40,687 nucleotides of DNA from an uncultured Halieaceae bacterium (GTDB lineage: Bacteria > Pseudomonadota > Gammaproteobacteria > Pseudomonadales > Halieaceae). Positions 1 through 8,768 of this stretch are shown piece by piece. Numbering within the stretch: position 1 is the stretch's first letter; each line of letters begins with the position of its first letter. A program made the translations under genes and the position numbers. The notes under the pieces were generated by a model that saw only the letters and a program-made list of their open reading frames with translations, did no database searches and was not told the DNA's origin. The stretch covers positions 1-40,687 of the forward strand of contig CAJWWA010000002.1 of the NCBI GenBank assembly GCA_913048495.1. The letters run 5' to 3'.

Positions 1-3
1 CGC

Positions 4-846
4 GTGGCCTTCTGGGTGGCGCCGAACATCGAGTTCTACGAACTCGACCCGCCGCCGAACCCGAAGCGCCAGGCCTGGCCCCAGCCCTACCCGGCCATAC
101 CCGGCTACAGCATCCGCGACTACGGCAACCGGGTGGGCCACCAGCGCCAGATGGAGGTGCTGGACCGCTTCGGCATCCGCGGCTCGATCTCCCTCTCGGC
201 CGCTCTCTGCGAGCACCACCCGGAGATCATCGAGCTCTGCGCCGAGCGGAACTGGGAGTTCTTCAGCCACGGGATCTACAACACGCGCTACACCTACGGC
301 CTCAGCGAGGACGAAGAGCGCACGATGATCCTGGACGCCATGGATACGATCGAGCGCCACACGGGCCGGCGTCCCGCCGGCTACCTGGCGCCGGCTCTGT
401 CGCACTCGGAGCACACCATCGACCTGTTCGCGGAAGCGGGCGGCCTTTACACCTGCGACCTGTTTCACGACGACCAGCCCACGCCGGTGCACACCCGCGG
501 CGGCCAGCGCTTCATCTCGGTCCCCTACTCGCTGGAGATGAATGACACGATCGCCTACGTGGTCAATCGCATCGAGCCGCGACGCTACGGGCAGCTCCTG
601 CGCGACAACTTCGACCGGCTCTACGCCGAGGGCGCGGAGAGCGGCACGGTCATGTGCATCCCCACGCACAACTACCAGGTCAGCTGTCCGCACCGGCTGC
701 GCGCCTTCGAGGAGGCCCTGGAGTACATTACCGGCCACAGCGACGTGTGGGTGACGACCGGGCGGGAGATCGCCGAGTACTACCTCGAGCACTACTACGA
801 CGCGGCCCTGGCCGACATTCACCGGCGCCGGGAGGGCAGCGAATGA
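4..846 (+). CDS. polysaccharide deacetylase-fold protein, PuuE/cyclic-imide-hydrolase-like (5' end probably truncated by window)
   Basis: Translation contains YSIRDYGNRVG..EVLDRFGIR.SISLSAALCEHHPEI and EFFSHGIYN, typical of the allantoinase PuuE/imidase branch of NodB-fold proteins; ORF open to the window edge. Confidence 0.8.
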   Translation: MAFWVAPNIEFYELDPPPNPKRQAWPQPYPAIPGYSIRDYGNRVGHQRQMEVLDRFGIRGSISLSAALCEHHPEIIELCAERNWEFFSHGIYNTRYTYGLSEDEERTMILDAMDTIERHTGRRPAGYLAPALSHSEHTIDLFAEAGGLYTCDLFHDDQPTPVHTRGGQRFISVPYSLEMNDTIAYVVNRIEPRRYGQLLRDNFDRLYAEGAESGTVMCIPTHNYQVSCPHRLRAFEEALEYITGHSDVWVTTGREIAEYYLEHYYDAALADIHRRREGSE

Positions 847-1772
847 GCGACGCAACAGGACCCCTCGACTACCCCCTGCGCCGCTACGGCATGGACCACG
901 ACCGCTACGGCTGGTCCATGCTGAGCGAGCGGCCGCCGGTGCAGTGGCCCGGCGGCGCGCCGCTGGCGCTCTGGGTCAACGTCTGCCTGCAGTTCTTCCC
1001 ACTGGACCAGGTCGGCAAGCCGTTCCCGCCCCCGGGCGGCATGACCATGCCCTACCCCGACCTGCGCCACTACACGCTGCGCGACTACGGCAACCGGGTG
1101 GGCATCTTCCGCGTCCTCAAGGCGCTGGACCGCTTCGGTGTGCGCCCCACCTTCGCCGTGAATACGCGGCTGGCGGAGCGCAACCCGTATCTCCTCGGCC
1201 TGCTTCGCGAGCGCGGGGACGAGATCCTCTGCCACGGCTGGCACATGGATGCACCGCACTACGGCGGCGAGGAGCCGGCCGTGGAGGAAGAGCGTGTCCG
1301 CCGCTCCCTGGGGCGGCTGCGGGAACTCAGCGGGCAGCCCGTGCGCGGCTGGCTGAGCCCGGCGCGCAATGAAAGCCCCGACACCCCGGAGTTCCTCGCC
1401 GGCGAGAACGTCAGCTACTTCTGCGACTGGGTGAATGACGACATGCCCTACCGCTTCCGGACCGACCGCGGGCCCCTCTGGGCGATGCCCCTGTCCAACG
1501 AGCTGGAGGACCGCTTCATCCTCGTCAACAACCTGCACAGCGAGGCCTCCTACGAGGAACAGGTCTGCGATGCCTGCGATTTCCTCCATGCGGAAGGGCG
1601 CCGCGCCGGCGGCCGCATCCTGGCGCTGAACATCCACCCGTGGCTGCTGGGCCAGCCGCACCGCATCGGCCGCCTGGAGGCGATTCTCGCCCATGTCACG
1701 GGGCGCGAGGGGGTATGGTCAGCGCCGGCGGGGGAGATTCTCGACGCCTTCGTGGCGCAGCAGGAAGCCTGA
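843..1772 (+). CDS. second polysaccharide deacetylase-fold protein (PuuE/imidase-like)
   Basis: ATG at 843 overlaps the previous stop (ATGA); HYTLRDYGNRVGIFRVLKALDRFGVRPTFAVN, ILCHGWHM; diverged paralogue of upstream gene. The ORF-track start at 654 is too long. Confidence 0.82.
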   Translation: MSDATGPLDYPLRRYGMDHDRYGWSMLSERPPVQWPGGAPLALWVNVCLQFFPLDQVGKPFPPPGGMTMPYPDLRHYTLRDYGNRVGIFRVLKALDRFGVRPTFAVNTRLAERNPYLLGLLRERGDEILCHGWHMDAPHYGGEEPAVEEERVRRSLGRLRELSGQPVRGWLSPARNESPDTPEFLAGENVSYFCDWVNDDMPYRFRTDRGPLWAMPLSNELEDRFILVNNLHSEASYEEQVCDACDFLHAEGRRAGGRILALNIHPWLLGQPHRIGRLEAILAHVTGREGVWSAPAGEILDAFVAQQEA

Positions 1773-1799
1773 ACGCAGGCCGGGCGGCCGGTCTGGAAG

Positions 1800-1821
1800 C
1801 GCGCCGGCGGTCTCCGGCGCG
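1800..1821. terminator. GC-rich hairpin between convergent genes (possible terminator)
   Basis: Perfect 8-bp inverted repeat CGCGCCGG-cggtct-CCGGCGCG between convergent CDSs; no T-tract, so weak. Confidence 0.35.
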
Positions 1822-1831
1822 GTAGCGGCGT

Positions 1832-2512
1832 TCAGACGAACTTGGTGGCGCCGAGGAAAGCGACGCTGCCGATCACGACCCAGTAGACGTAGGCGATGCT
1901 GCGGCCGAAGCGGATCGACTTCTCGAGCCGGTTCTCCACCTCTTCGTTCGGGCCCTGTGCCAGCACGCGGAACATGCCGGTCCACTCGCGCATGATGAAG
2001 CGCAGCTTCAGGCCGATGACCAGGGCGATGCTGTAGAGGAAGATCTTCAGCGAGAACCACTTCTGCATCTCGCCGGCGTTGAACGGCCCCTTGCCGAAGA
2101 GGGAGGCGATGGCCGCGATCATCAGGGCGGGAATGAGCACGAAGCGGATCCGCTCATCCCACACCGTCAGCTTCACGCCGCGATCGGTCTCGCGATAGAT
2201 GAACGCCGCCCAGCACAGCCCCAGCCAGCCCGCGACGAAGAGCCACATGGCCGCGAGGAAGGCGCCGCCGTAGGGCTGGACACCCCAGAGATGACCCATG
2301 TGCATGCCGAGGGGCAGCAGCAGGATGATGCCCGTGCGGGCGAGAATGTCGATGCGGTAGGCCGTTTCCATGTGCCGGCGCCGCTCGTCCATGGGCAGCT
2401 TTCGGTTGACCACGTTGTAGGACGTCTGGAAGACGCCCCACTCGCCGCCGAGCCAGTAAACCATCGCGACGATGTGTACCCAGCGCAGGACCGCCAGCTC
2501 CGTAATACCCAT
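1832..2512 (-). CDS. multi-pass inner membrane protein (CopD/DUF2269-like, possible b-heme His residues)
   Basis: Several hydrophobic helices, WVHIVAMVYWLGGEWG motif; start MGITEL at 2512 has GGAGAA RBS (the track start at 2536 lacks one). Confidence 0.6.
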   Translation of the reverse strand: MGITELAVLRWVHIVAMVYWLGGEWGVFQTSYNVVNRKLPMDERRRHMETAYRIDILARTGIILLLPLGMHMGHLWGVQPYGGAFLAAMWLFVAGWLGLCWAAFIYRETDRGVKLTVWDERIRFVLIPALMIAAIASLFGKGPFNAGEMQKWFSLKIFLYSIALVIGLKLRFIMREWTGMFRVLAQGPNEEVENRLEKSIRFGRSIAYVYWVVIGSVAFLGATKFV

Positions 2513-2541
2513 GATCGTTCTCCGCTTTCCGGGCAAGGCCT

Positions 2542-2562
2542 ATTAGCCATATTGTTATAACA
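2542..2562 (-). promoter_or_regulatory. predicted operator, motif copy 1 (TGTTATAACAATATGGCTAAT on minus strand)
   Basis: Matches the 21-bp motif shared by six intergenic sites; contains palindrome TGTTATAACA. Confidence 0.55.
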
Positions 2563-2645
2563 TTATACATGGGGCTCCGGGGGACGCCAAGAATGGAAAG
2601 CGGCAAGGAAACCGGAACGGAAACCGGACATAGGCGCTACGCTCT

Positions 2646-2666
2646 ATTTGATATATCATTATACCA
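2646..2666 (-). promoter_or_regulatory. predicted operator, motif copy 2 (TGGTATAATGATATATCAAAT on minus strand)
   Basis: Matches shared motif; contains perfect palindrome TGATATATCA; lies just upstream of the GntR gene. Confidence 0.6.
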
Positions 2667-2690
2667 ATTAGCCGCTTTCGCGAGGCCGCC

Positions 2691-3467
2691 ATGAGTGATA
2701 CCGCCACCCTGTTCAGCGAACAGGACCTCGAGAATCTCAACAAGGAATCCCCGACACCCCTCTACTTCCAGCTCTACAGCCTGCTCAAGGCCCGCATCCT
2801 CGACGGCACCCTGCCCTTCGGGCAGCGCATGCCCACGGAAGAACAGCTGGCCTCCACCTTCGGCGTCTCCCGCATCACCGCCAAGCGCGCCATGGACGAG
2901 CTCGCCGGCGAGGAACTGGTCGAACGCCGCCGGGGCAAGGGATCTCACATTATCTACCGCTACTCACCGCGGCCGGTACAGGCGCCGCTGACCGGCATGC
3001 TCCAGGAGATCGAGAGCATGGCGCGGAACTCGAGCGCGAAGATCCTCGAGTGCAAGATGCTGCAGCCGCCCCAGCACATCCGCGAAGAGCTCGAACTGGA
3101 TCCGGGGGAGACGGCCCTGCACCTCGTCCGCGTGCGCGAGCGCGAAGGGCGCCGCTTCGGCTACTACGTAAGCTGGACCGCGGGGGTGAAGATGCCGAAG
3201 AGCCGGCGGATCTTCGAGCGGACGCCGAGGCTCACCTACTTCCGCGACAACGGCCTGGAGGTGACCCACGTCACCCAGACGCTGAGCGCCGAGGGCGCGT
3301 CGCCGGAGGCCGCCAAGGCCCTGGGGGTGCCGGTGGGCAGCCCGGTTCTGTCCCTGGTCCGCCGCTCGTACAACAAGGTCGGCGATCGGGAGCACCTGCG
3401 GGACCACCTGCGCGTGCTCTACAACCCGGAGCACTTCCAGTACAAGATGGACCTGAAGATCGACTGA
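2691..3467 (+). CDS. GntR family transcriptional regulator, HutC-type (wHTH + UTRA)
   Basis: TPLYFQLYSLLKARILDGTLPFGQRMPTEEQLASTFGVSRITAKRAMDELAGEELVERRRGKGSHI = GntR wHTH; C-terminal UTRA-like domain. Confidence 0.93.
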   Translation: MSDTATLFSEQDLENLNKESPTPLYFQLYSLLKARILDGTLPFGQRMPTEEQLASTFGVSRITAKRAMDELAGEELVERRRGKGSHIIYRYSPRPVQAPLTGMLQEIESMARNSSAKILECKMLQPPQHIREELELDPGETALHLVRVREREGRRFGYYVSWTAGVKMPKSRRIFERTPRLTYFRDNGLEVTHVTQTLSAEGASPEAAKALGVPVGSPVLSLVRRSYNKVGDREHLRDHLRVLYNPEHFQYKMDLKID

Positions 3468-3475
3468 GCCCGCGC

Positions 3476-4519
3476 TCAGATGACGCCCCGCTCGACGAGG
3501 GCCTCGATCGCGCGCTGCTGCATCGCGAGGTAGTGCTCCCGCCCCGGCACCGCGCCGTCCTCGAGCAGGTTGTTCGGCGGGTAGATGCTGCCGGCATAGG
3601 TCGCCGCATAGAGCTCCAGGCGCTGCCGCGCCAGCAGGTTGGTCATGGCCGGCTTGCGCCGCACGCGGCGCAGCGCGCCGATGTCGATTTCCGCGTTGCC
3701 GCACATGGACTCGCCCGTATCCGCCGCGGCGAGCACGTCGCCCTTGTAGTTGACCACCTGCGAGGCGCCGTCGGTGGAGGCCGCCGGAAAGGGAATACCC
3801 TCGATCCCGGCGCTGTTCGCAGAGACCACGTAGACCATGTTCTCGTAGGCGCGCGCCCGCTTGGCGATGTTCTTCGGCGTGAGCAGCGGGCTGCCCACCT
3901 CGCTCGAGGAGTGGCAGAGGACCTCCGCGCCGCGGAGCGCGAGGCAGCGGCTGATCTCCGGGTAGAGGATTTCTTCCGAGGCGACGCAGGCCAGCCGGCC
4001 CAGCGGCGTATCCGCGACCGGGAACAGGGCCTCGGCACCGTAGATGTCCAGGTACCGTTCGAGCAGGTCGTGCGGTGTCGGCGCGAACATGGAGACCAGG
4101 CGCCGGTAGCGCAGCACCAGGTCGCCGTTGTCGGCGATGATAAAGCTGGTCTGGAAGTACAGGTCCGGGAAATGGGGGTCGGTTTCGTAACCGTTCCCGG
4201 CAAGATACACCGCGTTGTCCTGCGCGACGCGGCCGAGTGCCTCGTACTCGGGCCCGTCCGGCGCCAGGCAGGCGCGGGCGATCCAGCGCGCTGGCGGCTC
4301 ACCCATCGGGAAGCTGGTCAGGAAGTACTCCGGCAGCACCACGAGGCGGACCTCGTCACCGCTGAACGTCCTGACGAAGCCCTTGGCCCCGCGCAGCAGC
4401 TGACCGCAGCGCTCGATGCCGGCGAGGAGGTGCTGGCGGGCGTCGGCTTCCGACGCCACCCCGTTGATGGCGTCGCAGCGCATCTGCAGGGCCAGGGCGG
4501 CGTAGGGTTCCGGGGTCAT
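3476..4519 (-). CDS. nitrilase-superfamily (carbon-nitrogen hydrolase) protein with apparently non-canonical triad
   Basis: VVLPEYFLTSFPMG, NGDLVLRYRRLVS, PLGRLACVASEEILYPEISRCLALRGAEVL; overall nitrilase fold motifs present. Confidence 0.85.
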   Translation of the reverse strand: MTPEPYAALALQMRCDAINGVASEADARQHLLAGIERCGQLLRGAKGFVRTFSGDEVRLVVLPEYFLTSFPMGEPPARWIARACLAPDGPEYEALGRVAQDNAVYLAGNGYETDPHFPDLYFQTSFIIADNGDLVLRYRRLVSMFAPTPHDLLERYLDIYGAEALFPVADTPLGRLACVASEEILYPEISRCLALRGAEVLCHSSSEVGSPLLTPKNIAKRARAYENMVYVVSANSAGIEGIPFPAASTDGASQVVNYKGDVLAAADTGESMCGNAEIDIGALRRVRRKPAMTNLLARQRLELYAATYAGSIYPPNNLLEDGAVPGREHYLAMQQRAIEALVERGVI

Positions 4520-4830
4520 CGGCCTCCCTCCAGCGTTTCCTCCGCCAGGCCTTCCACGAGGATGACGCGGAACTCGCCGGTGCCGGCGCGCAGCGCCTTG
4601 GCCTCGACGTACTCCGGTGACTGCCAGAAGCGCCGGGCACTGGCAGCGTCGGGCCAGCGGTGCAGCACGACCCGGCTCTCGCCCCAGTCCCCCTCCAGCA
4701 CCTCCTGAGCACCGCCGAGGGCGAGGTACTCGCCGCCGTACTGAGCGACGATTTCCGGTACCCGGCGGGCATAGGCAGCGAAACGCTCCCGGTCGTGGAT
4801 CCGGGCCTCGACAACGACGTAGGCGGGCAT
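4516..4830 (-). CDS. DUF1330 domain protein (dimeric alpha/beta barrel)
   Basis: MPAYVVVEARIHDRERFAAYARRVPEIVAQYGGEYLALGG is typical DUF1330; 4-nt overlap with the nitrilase-like gene. Confidence 0.85.
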   Translation of the reverse strand: MPAYVVVEARIHDRERFAAYARRVPEIVAQYGGEYLALGGAQEVLEGDWGESRVVLHRWPDAASARRFWQSPEYVEAKALRAGTGEFRVILVEGLAEETLEGGR

Positions 4831-4891
4831 GGTTTCCTCCTTCCTCGAGCAGTGGCAGCAGACCGTCTCAACAGGTCGCCAGCAAATGTTA

Positions 4892-4912
4892 TATTGCCAT
4901 ATCTATATAACA
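4892..4912 (-). promoter_or_regulatory. predicted operator, motif copy 3 (TGTTATATAGATATGGCAATA on minus strand)
   Basis: Shared motif; embedded in a 28-bp dyad 4886-4913 with perfect 9-bp arms ATGTTATAT/ATATAACAT; sits in divergent promoter region. Confidence 0.65.
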
Positions 4913-4958
4913 TATACTAAAGTGCAGGGCATCCACGCAGCACCGGGAAGGTAGCCCC

Positions 4959-5840
4959 GTGAGCGACAGCGCCATCGGCCCCAGCCTCAGCGCCACCCTG
5001 GTCACGGACCGCCTGGACACCTGCGTGGCGGCCTGGGCCGGGTTCCTCGACCACCGCCCGGGGGCGGAGGCTCCGCTCCCCGACAGCACCGCCCGGCGCT
5101 GGGCCGCACCGCGTCTTTCCGGTGCGCGCAGCGTCTGGCTGCACAACGCCCTCGATGAGCCCTGGCTGCGGCTGGTCGAGGACGAGGCCGCTGCGCCCCG
5201 GCCGCCGTTCCGGGACCCGGGCTGGCAGGCCCTGGAGATCGCGGTGGCGGGTGTCGACGACCTCGCACTCCGCCTGGCCGACTCACCGTTCACCTGCCTC
5301 GGCGAACCCGCCAACCTCGATGTGTCCGATGCCATCCGCGCCATGCAGGTGCTCGGACCGGCCGGTGAGGTACTGTACCTTACCGAGGTCCGCGATGCGG
5401 TGCCCGGTTTCGAGCTGCCCCGGGCGCGCTGCCCGGTCGACCGCCTGTTCATCCCCGTCCTCCTGGCGCCCGACCGCGCGGCGGCCAGCGCCCGCTACGG
5501 GGACCTCGGCGGACCGGCGCCGCTCACCTTCGACACCCGCATCGGCGTCCTCAACCGCGCCCGGGGCCTGGCCGCGGACACGCGGCACCCGGTTGCAACG
5601 CTGCAACTGGCCGGCGCGAACCTGATCGAGATCGACGAGGTGCACGGGCTGCCGCGCCCGGCCGCCGAACTGCCCCCGGGCATCGCATCGGTCGCCTTCG
5701 CAGTGCCCTCGCGGGCGCTTCCCGCCGGCGCCGAGGGCTACCTGGGTCAGGGGGTCGACGACGATGCGCCCTATGCCGGCCACACCGTGCACAGCTTTCG
5801 CGGTGCCGCGGGCGAACACTTCGAACTGATCGAACACTGA
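4959..5840 (+). CDS. VOC (glyoxalase/extradiol dioxygenase superfamily) protein
   Basis: Two-module VOC-like translation (SATLVTDRLDTCVAAWAGFLDHRPG ... HSFRGAAGEHFELIEH); GTG start. Confidence 0.65.
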   Translation: MSDSAIGPSLSATLVTDRLDTCVAAWAGFLDHRPGAEAPLPDSTARRWAAPRLSGARSVWLHNALDEPWLRLVEDEAAAPRPPFRDPGWQALEIAVAGVDDLALRLADSPFTCLGEPANLDVSDAIRAMQVLGPAGEVLYLTEVRDAVPGFELPRARCPVDRLFIPVLLAPDRAAASARYGDLGGPAPLTFDTRIGVLNRARGLAADTRHPVATLQLAGANLIEIDEVHGLPRPAAELPPGIASVAFAVPSRALPAGAEGYLGQGVDDDAPYAGHTVHSFRGAAGEHFELIEH

Positions 5841-5885
5841 GCAAGCAAGCGCAAGGATAACAACCGCAAGGAAAGGAGAAAGACC

Positions 5886-6773
5886 ATGAAAACGATGCAA
5901 CGCCTGGCCATCGGTGTCGCCGCCAGCTTCACGCTCGCAGGCCCCGTCGCCGCCGAACAGATCGACCCCGCAACGCCCGAGGGCTACGTACAGATCCAGC
6001 GCAAGATCCAGTGCTCGCTGGAAGACGAGTCCCCGCAGGTGTACCGCTGGTCGGGCCGCGGCTACGCCCGCGTGCCCGGTGAAGCCGACCGCCACCTGTT
6101 CAACCTCGACGGCATGAACGTGCGCCAGTGCGTGACCATCGAGGACCCGGGGCGCGGCACGGGCTACCGCATGGTCTCCCGGGAAATCATGCTCTACCTG
6201 GACCCGGCGACCAACGAGGTCCTGCGCAGTTTCGACAACCCGTGGACCGGCGAGAGCAACGAGGTCATCCACGTGGCCAACGACCCGGTCAACGGGCGTC
6301 CGACCTTCGGCGTCGATGCCGCGGGCAAGCCCCGGGCGTTCGAACTCAACGACATCAATGGCCAGTACCTGATGGCCGTCGAGGTCCCCCTCTTCTATCG
6401 CAACCCCCTCGGCGGCAACTACCAGCAGTACATCGGCGGCACCTACCACGCCACCGAGATCTTCGATTTCAACGGCGACACGGCCGAGCTCCTCGATGCA
6501 GACCAGCCCGTGGCCTACCCGGTCGTGTCCTGGGTGCGGATCGCCCAGTGGCTGCCCTGGATGGAGATGGGTGACCGCGCCGGGCTGCTCTACTTCAACG
6601 CCATGGGCCGCAAGCTCGAGTCCTTCGACCAGCTGAGCGACACCATGAAAGCGGAGATCGCGGCCAACTACCCGACCTTCACGGCACCGCCGCCGGTGAC
6701 CGACGATCGGCGCAACGAGACGTCCTGGACCTACATGAAGAAGATCATCGACGAACGGGCGAAGGCCGAATGA
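5886..6773 (+). CDS. exported DUF1838 family protein
   Basis: N-terminal signal peptide (MKTMQRLAIGVAASFTLAGPVAAEQ); YRMVSREIMLYLDPATNEVLRSFDNPWTGE pattern of DUF1838; RBS AAGGAG. Confidence 0.75.
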   Translation: MKTMQRLAIGVAASFTLAGPVAAEQIDPATPEGYVQIQRKIQCSLEDESPQVYRWSGRGYARVPGEADRHLFNLDGMNVRQCVTIEDPGRGTGYRMVSREIMLYLDPATNEVLRSFDNPWTGESNEVIHVANDPVNGRPTFGVDAAGKPRAFELNDINGQYLMAVEVPLFYRNPLGGNYQQYIGGTYHATEIFDFNGDTAELLDADQPVAYPVVSWVRIAQWLPWMEMGDRAGLLYFNAMGRKLESFDQLSDTMKAEIAANYPTFTAPPPVTDDRRNETSWTYMKKIIDERAKAE

Positions 6774-7360
6774 ACGGCGGGGAGACAGCGATGAAAACCT
6801 GGCAGCGGCTTTGCGCCGGGCTGCTCTTCTGCCTGGCCGGGGCCGTCACCGTCGTGGCGGCCCCGGTCGACGAGGACCAGCGCACACCCATCGACCTGCG
6901 CCGCACCACGCTGGTGGTGGCGGACATCGACCGCTCCCTGGCGTTCTACCGCGACGCCCTGGGTATGGTGGTCACCTACGACAACATGATCATCACCCCC
7001 AGGGACGCCGCCCCGGAAGACGCCGACTACGTCCGCCGGCTCGTGTTCCTGCGCGCCAACGACAACTACATCGGCGTGATCGGCCTGCTGCAGTACATCA
7101 AGCCGAAGAAGCCCCGCGTCGAGCTGGCCGGCACGGCCTTCCAGGAAGGCACCACGGTGCTGGTCTTCAATACCAGCGAGCTGGAGGCGAGCTTCGCAAA
7201 GGCCCGGCAGGTGCCCGGCGTGGTCGTGCTCGACGAACCGGAGCTGGTCACCTACCCGTCCTACGGCGGTGACGGGACCATCAGCGTGCTGGTGAGCGCG
7301 CTGCAGGACCCGGACGGCTTCACCATCGAGCTCAACCAGCTCCAGGAGGACCTGCACTGA
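6770..7360 (+). CDS. exported VOC-family protein
   Basis: Signal peptide-like N-terminus then DLRRTTLVVADIDRSLAFYRDALGMVV ... ALQDPDGFTIELNQ; overlaps previous gene by ATGA. Confidence 0.82.
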   Translation: MNGGETAMKTWQRLCAGLLFCLAGAVTVVAAPVDEDQRTPIDLRRTTLVVADIDRSLAFYRDALGMVVTYDNMIITPRDAAPEDADYVRRLVFLRANDNYIGVIGLLQYIKPKKPRVELAGTAFQEGTTVLVFNTSELEASFAKARQVPGVVVLDEPELVTYPSYGGDGTISVLVSALQDPDGFTIELNQLQEDLH

Positions 7361-8768
7361 CGCGGGAGCGGGCCCCCGGCAGCAGCACGGCGAGGGCGGC
7401 GACGAAGGGCAGCAGCCTTTCGGCGATGTCGCCCGGTGCCGAGGGCGCGAGGGACAGGGCCACTGCCAGCAAGAAACCGGTCCAGACCGAGCCCAGGGCC
7501 CGCGTCCCCGTCACCGTCCCCCCGGCGAGGCGGACGAAAACGAGCGGCCCGAAGGCGGAGCCCAGCGCCACCCAGGCGAACAGCACCCGGTCGAAGATCC
7601 GCTCCGGCAGGTAGAGCGCCACCGCAACGGCGAGCGCAACGACCGCCGCGACGCTGAGCCGCGACACCAGCATGACGCGGCGCGGAAAGCGCCGGTCGAG
7701 CCCCAGGTCGTGGGCAACGGCTGAGGCGGCCACCAGGAGCTGGCTGTCCGCCGTGGACATGATCGCGGAGAGCACCGCCGCGAGCAACACCGCACCGAGC
7801 AGGGTCGGGAACAGGCTCTCGGTCAGCACGAAGAAAACGGTCTCGGGGTTCGCGAGCCCCGGGTGCAGGATATGCCCCGCCAGGCCGAGAAGCGCCATAC
7901 CGCCGAAAACCACCAGGTACCAGAACAGGGTGATCACCCGGGCCTGGCGCAGCGCACGCCCGTCGCGCAGTGCCATGAAGCGGACGAGCAGGTGCGGCTG
8001 TCCGTAGGTGTTGACCGCGCCGACGGCAAGGCCGCCCACCACGATACCGGCGGCCACCAGCCCGGCGTTGCCGCCGCTGAGGCTGAGCTGCGCGGGCGTG
8101 CTCACCGCACGCAGCCCCGCGGCGAACCCCTCCGGCCCGCCGCAGGCGAGCACGGCGGCCGCCGGCAGCAGCAGCGCCGTCGCCGCCATGAGCAGGCCCT
8201 GGATCGTGTCGGTGACGCTCACCGCCCAGAAACCGCCGAGGAGCGTGTACACCAGGATGATGGCGGCGCCGAGGAAGATGCTCTCGCGCATCGACAGTTC
8301 GAAGGTGGTGGCAAAGGTATTGCCCGCCCCCTGGAACTGCGCGGCAACGTAGAAGACGAAGGAAACGAGCACGATGAGCGAGATGGACAGGGCGAGCAAT
8401 GAGCGCGCGCGTCCCGCGGACCCGTGCAGCAGGAAGTCGGTGACGGTCAGGTGGTCGTGCTCGCGGCTGAAGGCCATGAGCCGGGGCGCTATCCAGTACC
8501 ACGCCACCAGCATGCCGATCACCGTGCCGAGCACGATCCACAGGGCGGAGACGCCGATCACGTAGGCGACGCCGCTCATGCCGAGCAGGGTCCAGGCGGA
8601 GGAGGCACTCGAGGAGTAGCTGATGGCGGCGACCCAGGGCCCGAGTTCGCGGCCGCCGAGAAAGAAATCACCCTCGTTGCGGCTGCGGCGCGCGGCCCAG
8701 ATGCCGACCCCGATGAGGACCAGCTTGTAGACCACGAGCGTGACCAGGACGGCGCCGCTTCTATCCAT
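7332..8768 (-). CDS. sodium:solute symporter (SSS family)
   Basis: FFLGGRELGPWVAAISYSSSASSAWTLLGMSGVAYVIG and about 13 hydrophobic segments; 3' end overlaps convergent VOC gene by 29 nt. Confidence 0.9.
   Translation of the reverse strand: MDRSGAVLVTLVVYKLVLIGVGIWAARRSRNEGDFFLGGRELGPWVAAISYSSSASSAWTLLGMSGVAYVIGVSALWIVLGTVIGMLVAWYWIAPRLMAFSREHDHLTVTDFLLHGSAGRARSLLALSISLIVLVSFVFYVAAQFQGAGNTFATTFELSMRESIFLGAAIILVYTLLGGFWAVSVTDTIQGLLMAATALLLPAAAVLACGGPEGFAAGLRAVSTPAQLSLSGGNAGLVAAGIVVGGLAVGAVNTYGQPHLLVRFMALRDGRALRQARVITLFWYLVVFGGMALLGLAGHILHPGLANPETVFFVLTESLFPTLLGAVLLAAVLSAIMSTADSQLLVAASAVAHDLGLDRRFPRRVMLVSRLSVAAVVALAVAVALYLPERIFDRVLFAWVALGSAFGPLVFVRLAGGTVTGTRALGSVWTGFLLAVALSLAPSAPGDIAERLLPFVAALAVLLPGARSRVSAGPPGAG

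Noticed and set aside
3050-4708. 552-aa plus-strand ORF
   Set aside because: Overlaps GntR out of frame and is antisense to the nitrilase-like gene; Arg/Ala-rich composition
7332-7360. 29-nt convergent gene overlap as an antisense regulator
   Set aside because: Short tail-to-tail overlaps are common in compact genomes; no further evidence
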